64,000 bases of DNA. Source: Crotalaria pallida (Eukaryota; Streptophyta; Magnoliopsida; Fabales; Fabaceae). Where the stretch lies: the NCBI GenBank assembly GCA_037953625.1, contig CM075649.1:99205290-99269289 (forward strand). The letters are read 5' to 3'. Within the stretch, counting starts at the first letter, position 1; every line of letters begins with the position of its first letter. A model generated the notes under the pieces. That model was given only the letters and a program-made list of their open reading frames with translations. It searched no databases and had not been told where the DNA came from. Positions 46,801 through 56,964 of the stretch are shown one piece after another. A program made the position numbers and the translations under genes.

Positions 46801-47072
46801 TCGGTGTCATTTTTAGCATAACTTTGATAACCGCAACTTGCACTTGTCTCACCATGCCTTCTCCAAAATGTATAACTTGGATCAATTCCAAAAGCCAATA
46901 AATGCCCTTCCAACACAGTTTCATTAACTCCATTACCGTAGCAACAACTCAAACATGGGCATCGAATATGATCACGATCTTTTGCATTCCTAGCGGCAAA
47001 CCTAACAAACTCTTTAACTCCTTCCGCATATTCGGGTGACAAAATATTAGCTTTCATCCATTCACGGTCCAT
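43873..47072 (-). pseudogene. CACTA transposase, TNP2-like (one frameshift)
   Basis: Start chosen at MDREWMKANILS (47072), preceded by TTCAG, a possible 3' splice site. Domains in order: transposase-associated domain (first 75 residues, with CPCLSCCYGNG), then Transposase_21/TNP2 with STDGMNPHG (D45 of the downstream frame), NDFPAYGNLSG (D138), CPIC (156-159) and LDLMHIQKN (D260); DUF4218 (YPVERCMKILKGYVKNR); DUF4216 (YFGVIEDIWELDY, VPVFGCKWVDN). It catalyses cutting and joining at CACTA ends. A 1-nt deletion near 46287 breaks the conserved LTWHADERIKDG and splits the gene into two frames (47072-46155 and 46296-43873). Otherwise all blocks are intact, about 1065 residues in total. Confidence 0.9.
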
Positions 47073-49020
47073 CCTGAACCGCCAACATATGTACAAAAAA
47101 AAATATAAGAGAAAGGCCCCCCGAAGATCAAGTGTTATATGCATATTTCGGTGTAAGCATACTGCTGTATGCACAACATACCAACCCCAAGAACAAAATA
47201 GAAAGATTAAATAAACTCCTTCTCATATTGGAATAAGGTCTTACAATATTATCTAAGAAAATGTCAAATATGCAACAGTTCTTATTCATAATTGTTAGAT
47301 TTAATTAAAAAACAATGTGACTACGTGCAAATAGGGAAATAAATTAAATAGATAACCTTGTGGGAGAACCGCTTCCTGTCATCTTCAGATTAAGAGCAAC
47401 AAACAGAATCTGAAAAAATTGGAAATGGCAAAAATGGGTTAGGGCTGAAATGGGAGTGAGCTAATTGGTACATCACCAAATAACTATAATCTTAATATAA
47501 TCCTCAAACAATTATAATCCTAACAATTGTAAACCTATACATCCTTTATGAGATCTCATTTAATTTCTTTATATCTAATTAGATACTATCTATCTGACTC
47601 TAATATATGATTATTAATTAGGTTTAAATAGATGTGGAAAAAGTTGCAGACTGAGATGGCTTAACTATCTTAGGCCCAACATCAAGCATGGAGAATTTTC
47701 AGATGAGGAAGACAGAATAATTTGCACCCTTTATGCTAACATTGGAAGCAGGTATATAACTCACCAAAACACACAAAATGTTTGTAGTCCTGGTTCAAGG
47801 AGAAAGGCATAAAATGATACAGGATCTTTAAGAGACTAATCCAGAGTAACTAGTCCCCATGAGTTAGTGCTGAAGGTATTTATGGAATACCTCAACGATG
47901 AGCTAAGGTACCAAACGACCTATGCTGCTTAATTTCCATTAAACATAAGCAAATAAGAGAGAAAGACTAGCAAACATTATCCAATGATTGCTTGAATTCC
48001 AGTATCATAGAAGATAAGAAAGGCAAAACTAATCCAACACAAATAAGGTACTGGTGGGAAAATAAACAGGTATATGGTACTGGTGGGAAAATAAACTGGT
48101 CTCACTGTATTGTTTCAATTTAAATCATGAAATTGCATAGCAACCCATGTACCCAGAAAACCAGCTCCCAATTCAGAAGATCGAATGATTACAAAAACTA
48201 AGCAGTGCAGGTGATCACATTTTGTTGCGCAATTATCAAAACTTGATGCCAATAGCACTAGCGCCATGATAGACCCTCATTACCTGATGTGCATGGACAA
48301 AAAATTTCGATGATACTATGGCCAGAACAGAGTTTCCTAGAGAAAATCGGGTATCAATTGTGTCCAGACTCATTTATATGGGGTGACACTAATTGGAGCT
48401 TATTATAAGCATAATTGATCACAGTAGTATTTTTGGTTGGAGGGGTGCCTGCCACATGCACTAGCTTTGGCACGGCACATTTGTAATTACAAACTTGTTC
48501 ATCCTGGTTGCTCATTTATATTACCAAGTAGATAATAACAGGCTAACCTAAATGACCTGGAAACCATTGAAAGATTCAAAACTCAAGGAAAATGATCCCC
48601 AAAAAATAGAGGGTTTTTGTTTCTTTTTTTTTGTAAGGGTGGGTAAGTTAGTACAGAAATTCAGTACAGAATCACATATGCTAATTGGAGAGCATCACTT
48701 AATCAAATTCCATATGGTCTATTTCAACAGGTACTTTATTGTAAGGAATTGGAATTACAAATAGATCACTTTTCCTTCTCACAGTAGTGCCAAAAGATTC
48801 AGTCATGCTAAAAAAAGTGACTAGTTCCAAAAGAAAATTCCCCATCAAAATAGTATAGCAACTGTGCAAAAGGAGGTTCAATATTATGAACGTCAAACAA
48901 AATGCATTTTATACAGGAAAGTACATTCATAATTCAGAAACAAAAAACATGAAATGCAGCAGAAATAAAATCACGCACATGCAAAGGGAAATAAGGAAAT
49001 GAATTAATACCTTAGAAACA
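47073..49020 (-). other. CACTA 5' region, non-coding
   Basis: AT-rich, no convincing frames; probably intron or leader of the transposase gene. A segment at about 48735-48845 is a diverged direct repeat of 40165-40280 inside the same element. Confidence 0.5.
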
Positions 49021-49500
49021 GTGCCTTAGAGAGTGTGAGGAAGAGGAAGGGTTAGGGCTGAAATGTGTGAGCTAAGGGCTGAAATGAATTAACCCCTGCC
49101 ACAGCCTTACCGCTGCCACAACCGCCATGAGAAGGAGGGAATGTGAGAGTGAGATTGGGGGTTCTCCACGCCGCAGCCGCAGCCGTGAGCCAGAGGTGGA
49201 GCGCTCGAAAGGTTAAGGAGAGAGGTTGGGACTTGGTTGTAACGTGAAAGGAGGGTTAGAAGGGTCGCCGTCTTGAAAGAGACTTAGGGCTGAGATTGGG
49301 GTTCTCCACGCCGCCTTGAGAAGGAGGGAAAGTGAGGGCTGAGATTGGGGTTCTCCACGCCGCAGCCGCTGTCGTGAGCCAGAGGCGGAGCGCTCGATGT
49401 CATGGAGATGGAGGCTCGACGTCGTGAGGGAGATGGAGGCTCGGTTCGGGAGCGAGAGGGAGAGGGAGAAGATCGATGAGGGAGGGAGGGTTTCTTCTTT
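49020..49500 (-). repeat. GC-rich leader of the CACTA element with internal repeats
   Basis: Three imperfect copies of GAGATTGGGGTTCTCCACGC (about 49152, 49291, 49340), two followed by the shared GTGAGCCAGAGG and GGAGCGCTCGA. It is GC-rich unlike the flanks, as is common for first exons or promoters of CACTA transposase genes. Confidence 0.5.
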
Positions 49501-49589
49501 TTTTTTCTGATGAAGAATAAGTTGAAGTTGGTACTATACTGAACAATTAGCACCAAAATAAAAAAAAACCCGGGAAACAAAAATCAATT

Positions 49590-49933
49590 TATTCATCCCA
49601 GTTGTAGTAAAATAAAGGGATAAATAGGGTTTGTGGGATTTTTAATTTTTAAAAAATAAAAAATTATTTATGTTATAACATTAATCCTGGTTCCTTGTTG
49701 TTATTATTCATCCCAGTTGAAGTTAAACAACGGGATAAATAAGGTTTGTGTGATTTTTATTTTTATAAAAAAAAATATTATATATGTTATAATATTGATC
49801 CCGGTTCCGTGTTTTTTATAACCGGGATCAATAAACTCATGGTATTTTTTCATTATAATTTGTCTATTCATCCCAGTTCCGCAACGGAACCGGGATTAAT
49901 ATCTGGGAACTTTTTAACAAATCTGTAGTAGTG
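49590..49933. repeat. Right subterminal and terminal repeats of the CACTA element
   Basis: Copies of ATCCCAGTT, ATCCTGGTT, ATCCCGGTT and ACCGGGAT between 49595 and 49905, one pair forming a palindrome (CCAGTTCCGCAACGGAACCGG, split into CCAGTTCCG and CGGAACCGG). It ends at CACTACTACAGA on the minus strand. Confidence 0.8.
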
Positions 49934-50441
49934 CTTGAAGTTAGCCTTCCATGGTCATAAATCAAGAAAAACGAGTAGAAATGGGGAAGAACAAAACCCT
50001 AGCAGCCACCACCACATGGGAGAGCCAAGAGAGAAGTTCTAACCTAGAGAGAGAGTGATAAATCTGAAATGGGAGTGTGGTCATAGTGCTACACGAGTTT
50101 CCCCTTCTTTAGTCACAAAAATGGGCCTAAAACATGGGCCCAAGTCCTAAGAAACACTATTCTGAAAATTACAACTAAAAAGGGACCTAAATGCAAATTA
50201 CAATCTTCACTTCAATACTTCAATCTTCATTTCCAAAATGCCCAAAGTGTCCTTGTGCCAAATATTACCTGAAAATAGAAATAGAATTAATTAGGCTAAA
50301 TAATCCCAAATTAAACAATATTCGGAATATTAGTCCAATAAACTCTAAATCACTAAATCAAGCAAAACAATGTCAAATCGGCAACAAGTATCAATAATAG
50401 GAGTAAAATAATGCAAGGAATAATGGGAAATAAAATGCTCA
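49934..50441 (-). mobile_element. Fragment of an LTR like that of element D
   Basis: Matches 9057-9564 of LTR D closely, starting at CTTGAAGTTAGCC directly after the CACTA end and stopping at the same terminal ATGCTCA. The CACTA element therefore inserted in a D-type LTR; the other half of that LTR is not found at the CACTA left side. Confidence 0.75.
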
Positions 50442-51081
50442 TCAATTTACTTTGATTATTTATTGAAAAAGTTGAATATTGTGGAATAATCAAAGACCAA
50501 TCAACTAAATTGAATCATGTGCATTCATACATGGTGATTGGATGATAGTATCGATTTCATGTTTATGTAACATGAGGAGGGCCTCTTGGAGTTCCAAATG
50601 ACGATTCGCTTGATGACACATTTATAAGTTAGAAATGTGGCCAGTAATGGTAGATTACTAATGATGTGATTATTACGTTTTGGAAACGTGATGTCTACTG
50701 GAGATGTGGCGTTTTGTATCACTACCAAGCTTGTTCGTAATACATTCGGGGAATGTATCGTGTTGTACCACGAAGGTTACAAAGTACAGGAATTGTACAC
50801 CGGAGTTTGAGGATGGATGCCCGAGAGTGAAATAGTTATGGAGCTCAGGATTTGAGTGATAGACATCATGCATCATGACACTCATTTTTAATTAAAAGAG
50901 AATTGATTGATAAAGTGAGTTAGGGCATATGATTTGCATCCTTATCTGTCATTGATTTATATGTGTACTATCTTGTATCTGATGACATATTTGGTTGATA
51001 TCTGCTTTACACATATACTATAATTGTTTGTTCTCTTTCGATTATGTGTATGTTCTGCTAATCCCCATTCCCTTGTAGGTG
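50442..51081. other. Non-coding stretch next to an LTR edge
   Basis: AT-rich, no recognisable domain. It ends in CCATTCCCTTGTAG|GTGATG, which resembles a 3' splice site directly before the ORF at 51082. Confidence 0.35.
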
Positions 51082-51555
51082 ATGTCTCGCTATCTCGCCT
51101 GCATCGAGATCCTTCCTCTCCCTAGTGGAGTATGGATCTATGAGGACCATAGGGCAGTGTATGAGGGTGAGGTGGAGTTGACCTTCTATCACCCTAATCC
51201 ACTGGTTTGTATTCGTCCTCGTAGATTCTGGATCCCCATTATCTATACTATGCACGTACCCCCTTTCTATACCTATCATGGACCACCTCCAGCTCGACCT
51301 GCTCACTCTTATCATAGTTTTCGTTTTAGATCAGTTTACCACTCTCACCCTTTTACCTCTCGAGTTGTCCGGGAGGATACTCCTACACCTGATCCGACGA
51401 GTCCAGTCGGGGTTGCATCATCACCTGACCCAGTACCCAGTGCTAAGGTACCATCCCCGCCAGATAAGATAGAGGAGAATCCTGATGAGGCAAGGAGCGA
51501 AGATGAGCCAGTCGAGCACTCTACTGGGAGCCAGTGGAGGGATGATGACCCTTAG
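51082..51555 (+). CDS. Unidentified 157-residue ORF with Pro/Ser/Asp-rich tail
   Basis: Starts MSRYLACIEILPLPSGVW. The first 95 residues are rich in aromatic and basic residues (VYEGEVELTFYHPNP, RPRRFWIPIIY); the rest is a Pro/Ser/Glu/Asp tail (residues 100-157), likely disordered. Its base composition is more even than the neighbours and it is bounded by a possible upstream splice acceptor, so it may be the last exon of a longer gene or a piece of a retroelement interior. I do not recognise the family. LTR G begins 18 bp downstream on the other strand. Confidence 0.4.
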   Translation: MSRYLACIEILPLPSGVWIYEDHRAVYEGEVELTFYHPNPLVCIRPRRFWIPIIYTMHVPPFYTYHGPPPARPAHSYHSFRFRSVYHSHPFTSRVVREDTPTPDPTSPVGVASSPDPVPSAKVPSPPDKIEENPDEARSEDEPVEHSTGSQWRDDDP

Positions 51556-51918
51556 GTATGTGCAGAGTATAGGTGTAACACCCTCACAATTAATTAGTTA
51601 AATTAAGATTTATTAAAATAGGTACTTGAAAATTTCTTAATAAAATCCGACAGAGTTTCCTCTGTTTTTCGGACTTTCCAAAAATTTCTTCCTAAATACC
51701 TGTCCAGTCCAGAATATATCAAAACATAAACTTATATATTGATTACAGCCAGCCTATTACTAAAGCCCTGATTTATAAAATAATACAAGTTTTGGGCTTC
51801 AATATTAAACTATGCTAATTACACCAAATTAATTATAATCCTCTCATGACTAGTTACACTCCACGGGGTGGAGTGTACTCCTGCTCGGCCATGCGTAGTG
51901 TAAGCTCCAGCTTCGTAC

Positions 51919-53296
51919 CTGTATAAAAAAAGGCAAGAAGTGTAGCACTACACAGAACTTAGAATAATAGGTTCTACAAAAGTATAGCAATTAACTAAAT
52001 AAGTACGTCATAAACTCTAGCCCATTTAATGCAATATCTCCTAATATTAATTACAACTTACAATTTCAACCTATTCATTTCCTAGAGCAAAATCATTAAT
52101 TATTCCTATTCAGCAACGTTCATCCATTATTACTACTCATTCTATTTCCGAGCACTTCACCCTCTCAAGGGTCCCTCGTACCAGCTTTCTATTACCATTC
52201 ATCCTATTTCCGAATACTTCACCCTCAGCAAGGGTACCTCGTACATGCATCCTGTTCCGAGTACTTCACCCTCTCAAGGGTCCTTCATACACGTTCTCTA
52301 TCCGAGTACTTCACCCTCCACAAGGATACCTCATACACACATCCTATTCCAAGTACTTCACCCTCTTTAGGGTCCATCATACACGCTCTCTATCTGGGTA
52401 CTTCACCCTCCGCAAGGGTACCTCGTACACACATCCTACTCCGAGTACTTCTCCCTCTCAAGGATCCCTTGTACGCGCTCTCTATCCGGGTACTTCACCC
52501 TCCGCAAGGGTACCTCGTACACACATCCTACTCCGAGTACTTCAGCCTCTCAAGGGTCCCTCGTATGCACTCTCTATCTGGGTACTACACCCTTCGCAAG
52601 GGTACCTCGTACACACATCCTACTCCGATTACTTCACCCTCTCAAGGGTCCCTCGTACGAGCTCTCTATCCAGGTACTTCACCCTCCGCAAGGGTACCTC
52701 GTACACACATCCTACTCGGAGTACTTCACCCTCTCAAGGGTCCCTCGTACGCGCTCTCTATCCGGGTACTTCACCCTCCGCAAGGGTCCCTCGTATGCTA
52801 CACCTATCTTTCCTAGTACATCACCCTCTGCAAGGGTACCTCGTACACTACCATTATTTCCTTTCTTAGCTTTATTTAACGCTATACATTTTATTTCTTA
52901 TCCTTTACCATATTTCCTGAGTTTCTATTTATTTTCATTATTTCTCTTTATTACTCCTTTATCTGATGTTCTTGGTTTCTATTTCCATTCCTTATTCTCA
53001 CTCTATTATTATTCCTTATCTCTATTTTATTCTCCTTATGAATATTCTACCTTATTGTTGTTAACCACTTTCTAATCTATTATCTATCTAATCATTCATT
53101 TCCTTGCTATCTATAAATATATTCACTTACTCTCATAAAGCTACAAACATTTTCCTTCTCTTCTCACATACTATTCATTTTCAATATTCATATCAACTAT
53201 CCTAATGTTTTATACTCTACTTATTCCTCTACCCCTAGTAATCACTATAACAAAAGAGAAACTACACCCTAAACCAAGGTAACACTACCTTCTTAC
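51919..53296 (-). other. Predicted LTR intron of LTR G
   Basis: TCAG|GTAAGAAGG at the 5' end and TTTTATACAG|GTAC at the 3' end (minus strand). GGTAAGAAG and the following GTAG (53297 downward) pair with CTTCTTGCC and CTAC (51932-51948), with one G-U pair and one bulged A. Confidence 0.45.
52140..52850 (-). repeat. Hairpin-unit array in LTR G (about 15 units)
   Basis: Tandem units of about 46 bp with the plus-strand pattern GTACTTCACCCTC-NN-CAAGGGT-(A/C)CCTCGTAC. ACCCT pairs with AGGGT, and flanking GTAC with GTAC. Two subtypes (TC and CGC before AAGGGT) alternate, giving a period near 92 bp. Confidence 0.85.
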
Positions 53297-53538
53297 CTGA
53301 ACAATATCACGTTCACGTTCGCGCTAAAACTAATTATAACACTAAAAGTTTATATTTATATCTTTATAAATAAAATCAACTAAATTCATTTTTGTCAAAA
53401 CAATAAATATATATCATTATATAATAAAAATATATCACTTCTTTCCCAAAACATCTCTTTATTTGAAAATATAGGGATAATAAAAATATTGACGTATCAT
53501 CGAATAAATTACATAGATGGGTAGAGGGAGTTGAGGAG
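52851..53538 (-). other. Rest of LTR G: pyrimidine-rich part
   Basis: T/C-rich on the plus strand, no coding frame; includes the predicted 5' splice site at 53296. On the minus strand this is A/G-rich, like the corresponding part of LTR A. Confidence 0.5.
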
Positions 53539-55256
53539 TGTTAGATCACACGAGGAGATTGTTAGATCCGATGTGAAGGTTTTGATAATGACAAAGGATG
53601 ACAAAAGGTTTTGCATAAGCTACAAATGTTTTGATCAAGCTCAAGTATGAAGAAGTTCATCAATCAACAACAAACAACAAATGATGAAGAGAGAGCAAGC
53701 TCATGAAGAATTAATTTGTGTTTAATTGTAATATCTTTAGTTTGAGTCTTTTATTTTGATGAGTTTGGGTAGAGTCTTTTAGAGGGTAGTGAATCTCTAT
53801 CAAGGTCATGATTATATCATAATTTGAGTTTTCACTTAACCTAAAATCAATAGGTGGCTTAAAGGTTTGAAAGGAAAGGTTTAGTTTTGAGAAAACAAGT
53901 TTTTAAGTGAATTTAGCAGTGGTTAATCGATTAAGGGTTTGGTTAATCGATTAACATACACATGTTACAGTGGTTAATCGATTAAGCCATGTGTTAATCG
54001 ATTAAGACCTGTAAAACTGGTTTTTAAAATACGTTTTTAACTTCTCAAAATCAGTTTTTAAGTTTCCTAACTTTTGGGCATTCTATATAAATCTTTTCCT
54101 AACCTTTGTGAATCATTAGAACAAATTAGAACAACTTTCATATCAATTTTACAAAGATCAAGCCACACTATTTCTCTCTCACTTTCTTAGATCAAAGCTT
54201 TCAACTTTTACATTCTTTGATCAAGAATCTTTGAATCTCTTATGTTGATATTTTCATAGCTATTGAAAGAGATTCATAGTATTGTTATTGTTTTCAATTT
54301 GGTTGTACTCATTGCAAGGAGGCAAACATTCTACAACACAAGGAAGCCTTGGTGGTTGTTCATCAAGCAAAAGTCATGGAAGTCTTGTTGTGTTAAGAAG
54401 CAATTGGAAGCCTTGGTGTGAGGTATCATCAAGCAATTTGGAAGTCTTGTTGGGTAAACAAGAAAATTGGAAGACTTGTTGTGGGGATATCAACAAGCAA
54501 GGGAAGAGGTTAGATTAGATTCAATAGGGTTGCAAGACAAGAGTGTGGTATCTCTTGGAGGCTATCAAGAAGCGAGTCTTGAGAGGCATTTGCTTTTAAT
54601 TTGAGAACTCTAATTCCTCATAGTGAAGAATCTCTCTTGATTGAAGAGGGGACTGGATGTAGCTCTCAAGTGGATGAGAGTGAACCAGGATAAATCTTTG
54701 TGCTGTATCTCTATTCCCTTAACTCTTTACATTCAAGTCATTTCATATGTTCTTGGTTGAAAACCTAGAAAAGAGTGATTTTCATAATTGAATGAATTAA
54801 GCTTTTAATTGTGCAAATTGATTTGGGAAAATCATTTTCATAACCTAGGTAATCAATAATAATATTGGTGTTAATCAATTCCGCTTTATCTCTGATCATA
54901 CGTGTTAATTGATTGATTTTCGTATTCGATTGAAAAGTGATTTTTCAATTTTAACAGTGATTAATCGATTAACTGGATGTGTTAATCGATTAACCAAAAG
55001 CAAACTTTCAGGCATTAATCGATTAACTGAAGTATTAATCGATTAACCATTTGAAGACTTTCAGGTGTTAATCGATTAGTTGCAGACTTAATCGATTAAG
55101 GGCTTAAGTTTTTGTAAAAATCATTCGTTTTTAATTGTTTCGATTCGTTTCTTTCGAAAATCTTTCAAGGTTTCTCTAACACCTATTCAACCCCCCCTTC
55201 TAGTTGTTCTCCTAGTGTCTCCTAGTTATTTCAACCACCGATTGTAGGTTCTTACA
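53539..55256 (+). repeat. Copia F 5' LTR
   Basis: Starts TGTTAGATCACACGAGG, then repeats TGTTAGATCC 21 bp later; ends GTAGGTTCTTACA. TATA box at 54084-54090. Palindromes TTAATCGATTAA: four at 53923-54005 upstream of the TATA box, six at 54961-55099 near the 3' end (one ends TAG). Closely related to solo LTR E. Confidence 0.9.
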
Positions 55257-55258
55257 AT

Positions 55259-55270
55259 TGGTATCAGAGC
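55259..55270 (+). other. Copia F primer binding site
   Basis: TGGTATCAGAGC, complementary to initiator tRNA-Met, two bases after the LTR. Confidence 0.92.
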
Positions 55271-55326
55271 TCGGTCGAAAGACACGAGCATAGAACTTTT
55301 TCGTTAAGATCCTTGAGGAAGCTACA

Positions 55327-56332
55327 ATGGGTTCTATGAATCCCTTTGGTGGTGAAGGTGCTTCAATTAGCCGCCCTCCTATGTTTGGTGGAGAGGGTTA
55401 TGCTTATTGGAAAGTTAGAATGAGAATTTTTATAGAAGCCATAGACATGAACATTTGGGAAGCCATTGAGAATGGTCCTCATATTCCCTCAACTCAAGTA
55501 GAAGGTGTATCTCAACTTACCCCCAAAGATAAGTGGACCGATGATGATAAAAGGAAAATTCAATATGATTTAAAAGCTAAGAATATCATCACCTCCGCTC
55601 TATCTTATGATGAGTTCTTTAGAGTCTCCCAATGTCGTAATGCAAAAGAAGTGTGGGACACCTTGCCAGTCACACATGAAGGCACTAGTGAAGTTAGGCG
55701 TGCTAGATTAAATTCTTTGATGCATGAATATGAATTGTTTCGTATGTTGCCTAATGAATCTATATGTATTATGCAAAAACGTTTTACTCATATTATTAAT
55801 CATCTCATTGCTCTTGGAAAAACTTTCATGAATTGTGAACTTGTTAACAAAGTTTTAAGATGTCTAAGTAGGAAATGAGCTTAATCTTCAAAATGAAACT
55901 CTTGATCTCATATATGCAAGTTCTTCTTGTGATTGTGCTAGTAGATTGAATATTGTGGTTGATTTTGAGAGTTGCAAGTTGCTTAAAGATGAAAATGCTA
56001 TTTTGAAAAATAAGCTTGCAAGTTTCACAAGTGGTGATATTAGATTGCGCACATTGTTAAATTTTCAAAGAGAAAATTCAAACAAGTTTGGTTTGGGTTA
56101 TACTAATGCTAAGAGTAAGTCTCATAGAAATGTTGTTGATTTTTCTAAGGTTGATTTTTCAAATGCACCAACATGTTTCTATTGTGGCACTCATGGACAT
56201 ACTTCAAATGTGTGTTACATTAAAGTACATGGTATACCTAGAGAAAATTTTGTTTGGGTTAAGAAGGGTGAGAGTCCCTTAACTAACAAAAATGGATCCA
56301 AGACTATTTGGATACCAAAAAGCAAAGCATGA
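55327..56332 (+). pseudogene. Copia F gag (UBN2-type) with CCHC knuckle, internally deleted
   Basis: Frame 1 (55327-55878) starts MGSMNPFGGEG and has the copia gag pattern: PPMFGGEGYAYWKVRMRIF, WEAIENGP, AKNIITSALSYDEFFRV, AKEVWDTL, LMHEYELFRML. It stops at LRCLSRK. A second frame to 56332 resumes with a coiled region (CKLLKDENAILKNKL) and the knuckle CFYCGTHGHTSNVC, then KTIWIPKSKA. The part normally between them is missing, so a deletion with frame change joins the two. Gag would form the particle. No pol follows: bases 56333-56950 are non-coding up to the PPT. Confidence 0.85.
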
Positions 56333-56950
56333 TTGTTTTTGTAGGTATGATTGAAGAGCAAAAGGCTTACAAGTATTATTCAATTATTTGCATCTTCAAA
56401 TCTCAAGTGAAAGTCCTACAAATTGGTACAAATGATATTGTTGATCATTTACAATTGGTATTATTTCTACAAAGTTTAATTAGTATCATTCAATGATCAT
56501 GATATGATTATCATGCTATTTTGATTATTGTGATATTTCTTTACCATTGATATCTTACTTTGTTAAAGTGATATGATGACTTTTTAGTTCCAATTGGTAT
56601 CATATTTGATTGTCATATTTCTTTCCTATTGGTATCACAATAATGTATAGAAAGGATTTTATAAAAGAGAAATCAATATTCATTGTTAATTCTCCATTTT
56701 GGCTTAGAATTTTATATTTCAATTGGTATATATTACTTTTTGATAATGCCAAAAGGGGGAGAAGAGGTTGTTTTGCTGTTTCTATATAGGTTGAGCAAAG
56801 TTGTTGAAGATAGGGGGAGAATCAAGCTTATCTCAATTGTATTTCAAATGTCAAAAGCATTTATTGAGGGGGAGCAAGAGTCTCACCAAGTGCTCAAAAG
56901 GTTCAAGCATCAACAACTTCAAATAATTTCAAAACAAGTTTGTCATTTTC
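56333..56950 (+). other. Copia F 3' interior, non-coding
   Basis: T-rich, with repeated TTGGTATCA-like words (near 56457, 56597 and 56628) that resemble the PBS region but have no LTR beside them. A GCCAAAAGGGGGAGAAG stretch near 56748 resembles the PPT at 56951. Confidence 0.5.
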
Positions 56951-56964
56951 AAAAAGGGGGAGAT
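56951..56964 (+). other. Copia F polypurine tract
   Basis: AAAAAGGGGGAGAT directly before the TG of the 3' LTR. Confidence 0.88.

Larger units (their letters stand above)
38843..49933 (-). mobile_element. CACTA (En/Spm) transposon
   Basis: The right end reads CACTACTACAGATTTG on the minus strand, starting at 49933: a typical CACTA terminal inverted repeat. Subterminal motifs with the core ACCGGGAT or its complement ATCCCGGT occur at both ends. Two minus-strand genes lie inside, a TNP2-like transposase and a TNPA-like protein fused to a Ulp1-type protease. The expected left terminus is absent: at 38842 the sequence passes straight into the element B LTR. A 3-bp target duplication therefore cannot be tested. 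The right end interrupts an LTR D-type copy. Confidence 0.85.
51574..53538 (-). mobile_element. LTR G, 3' part (interrupted by copia element F)
   Basis: On the minus strand it ends GAGGGTGTTACA (51574). It shares with LTRs A and B the block before the end (AGAGGAAACTCTGTCGG), the GGCCGAGCAGGAGTAC motif with hairpin (51856-51876), and a predicted intron (53296 down to 51919). Copia element F interrupts it at 53538. The part to the right of F (58685-58806) carries CAAGATCCAACCGTCC, resembling the CAAGATCCGACGGT block of A and B. Confidence 0.75.

Noticed and set aside
52140..52850. CRISPR-like array of regular repeats
   Set aside because: The spacing is regular, but 'spacers' are also repeats of two subtypes, and the context is a plant LTR with no cas genes.
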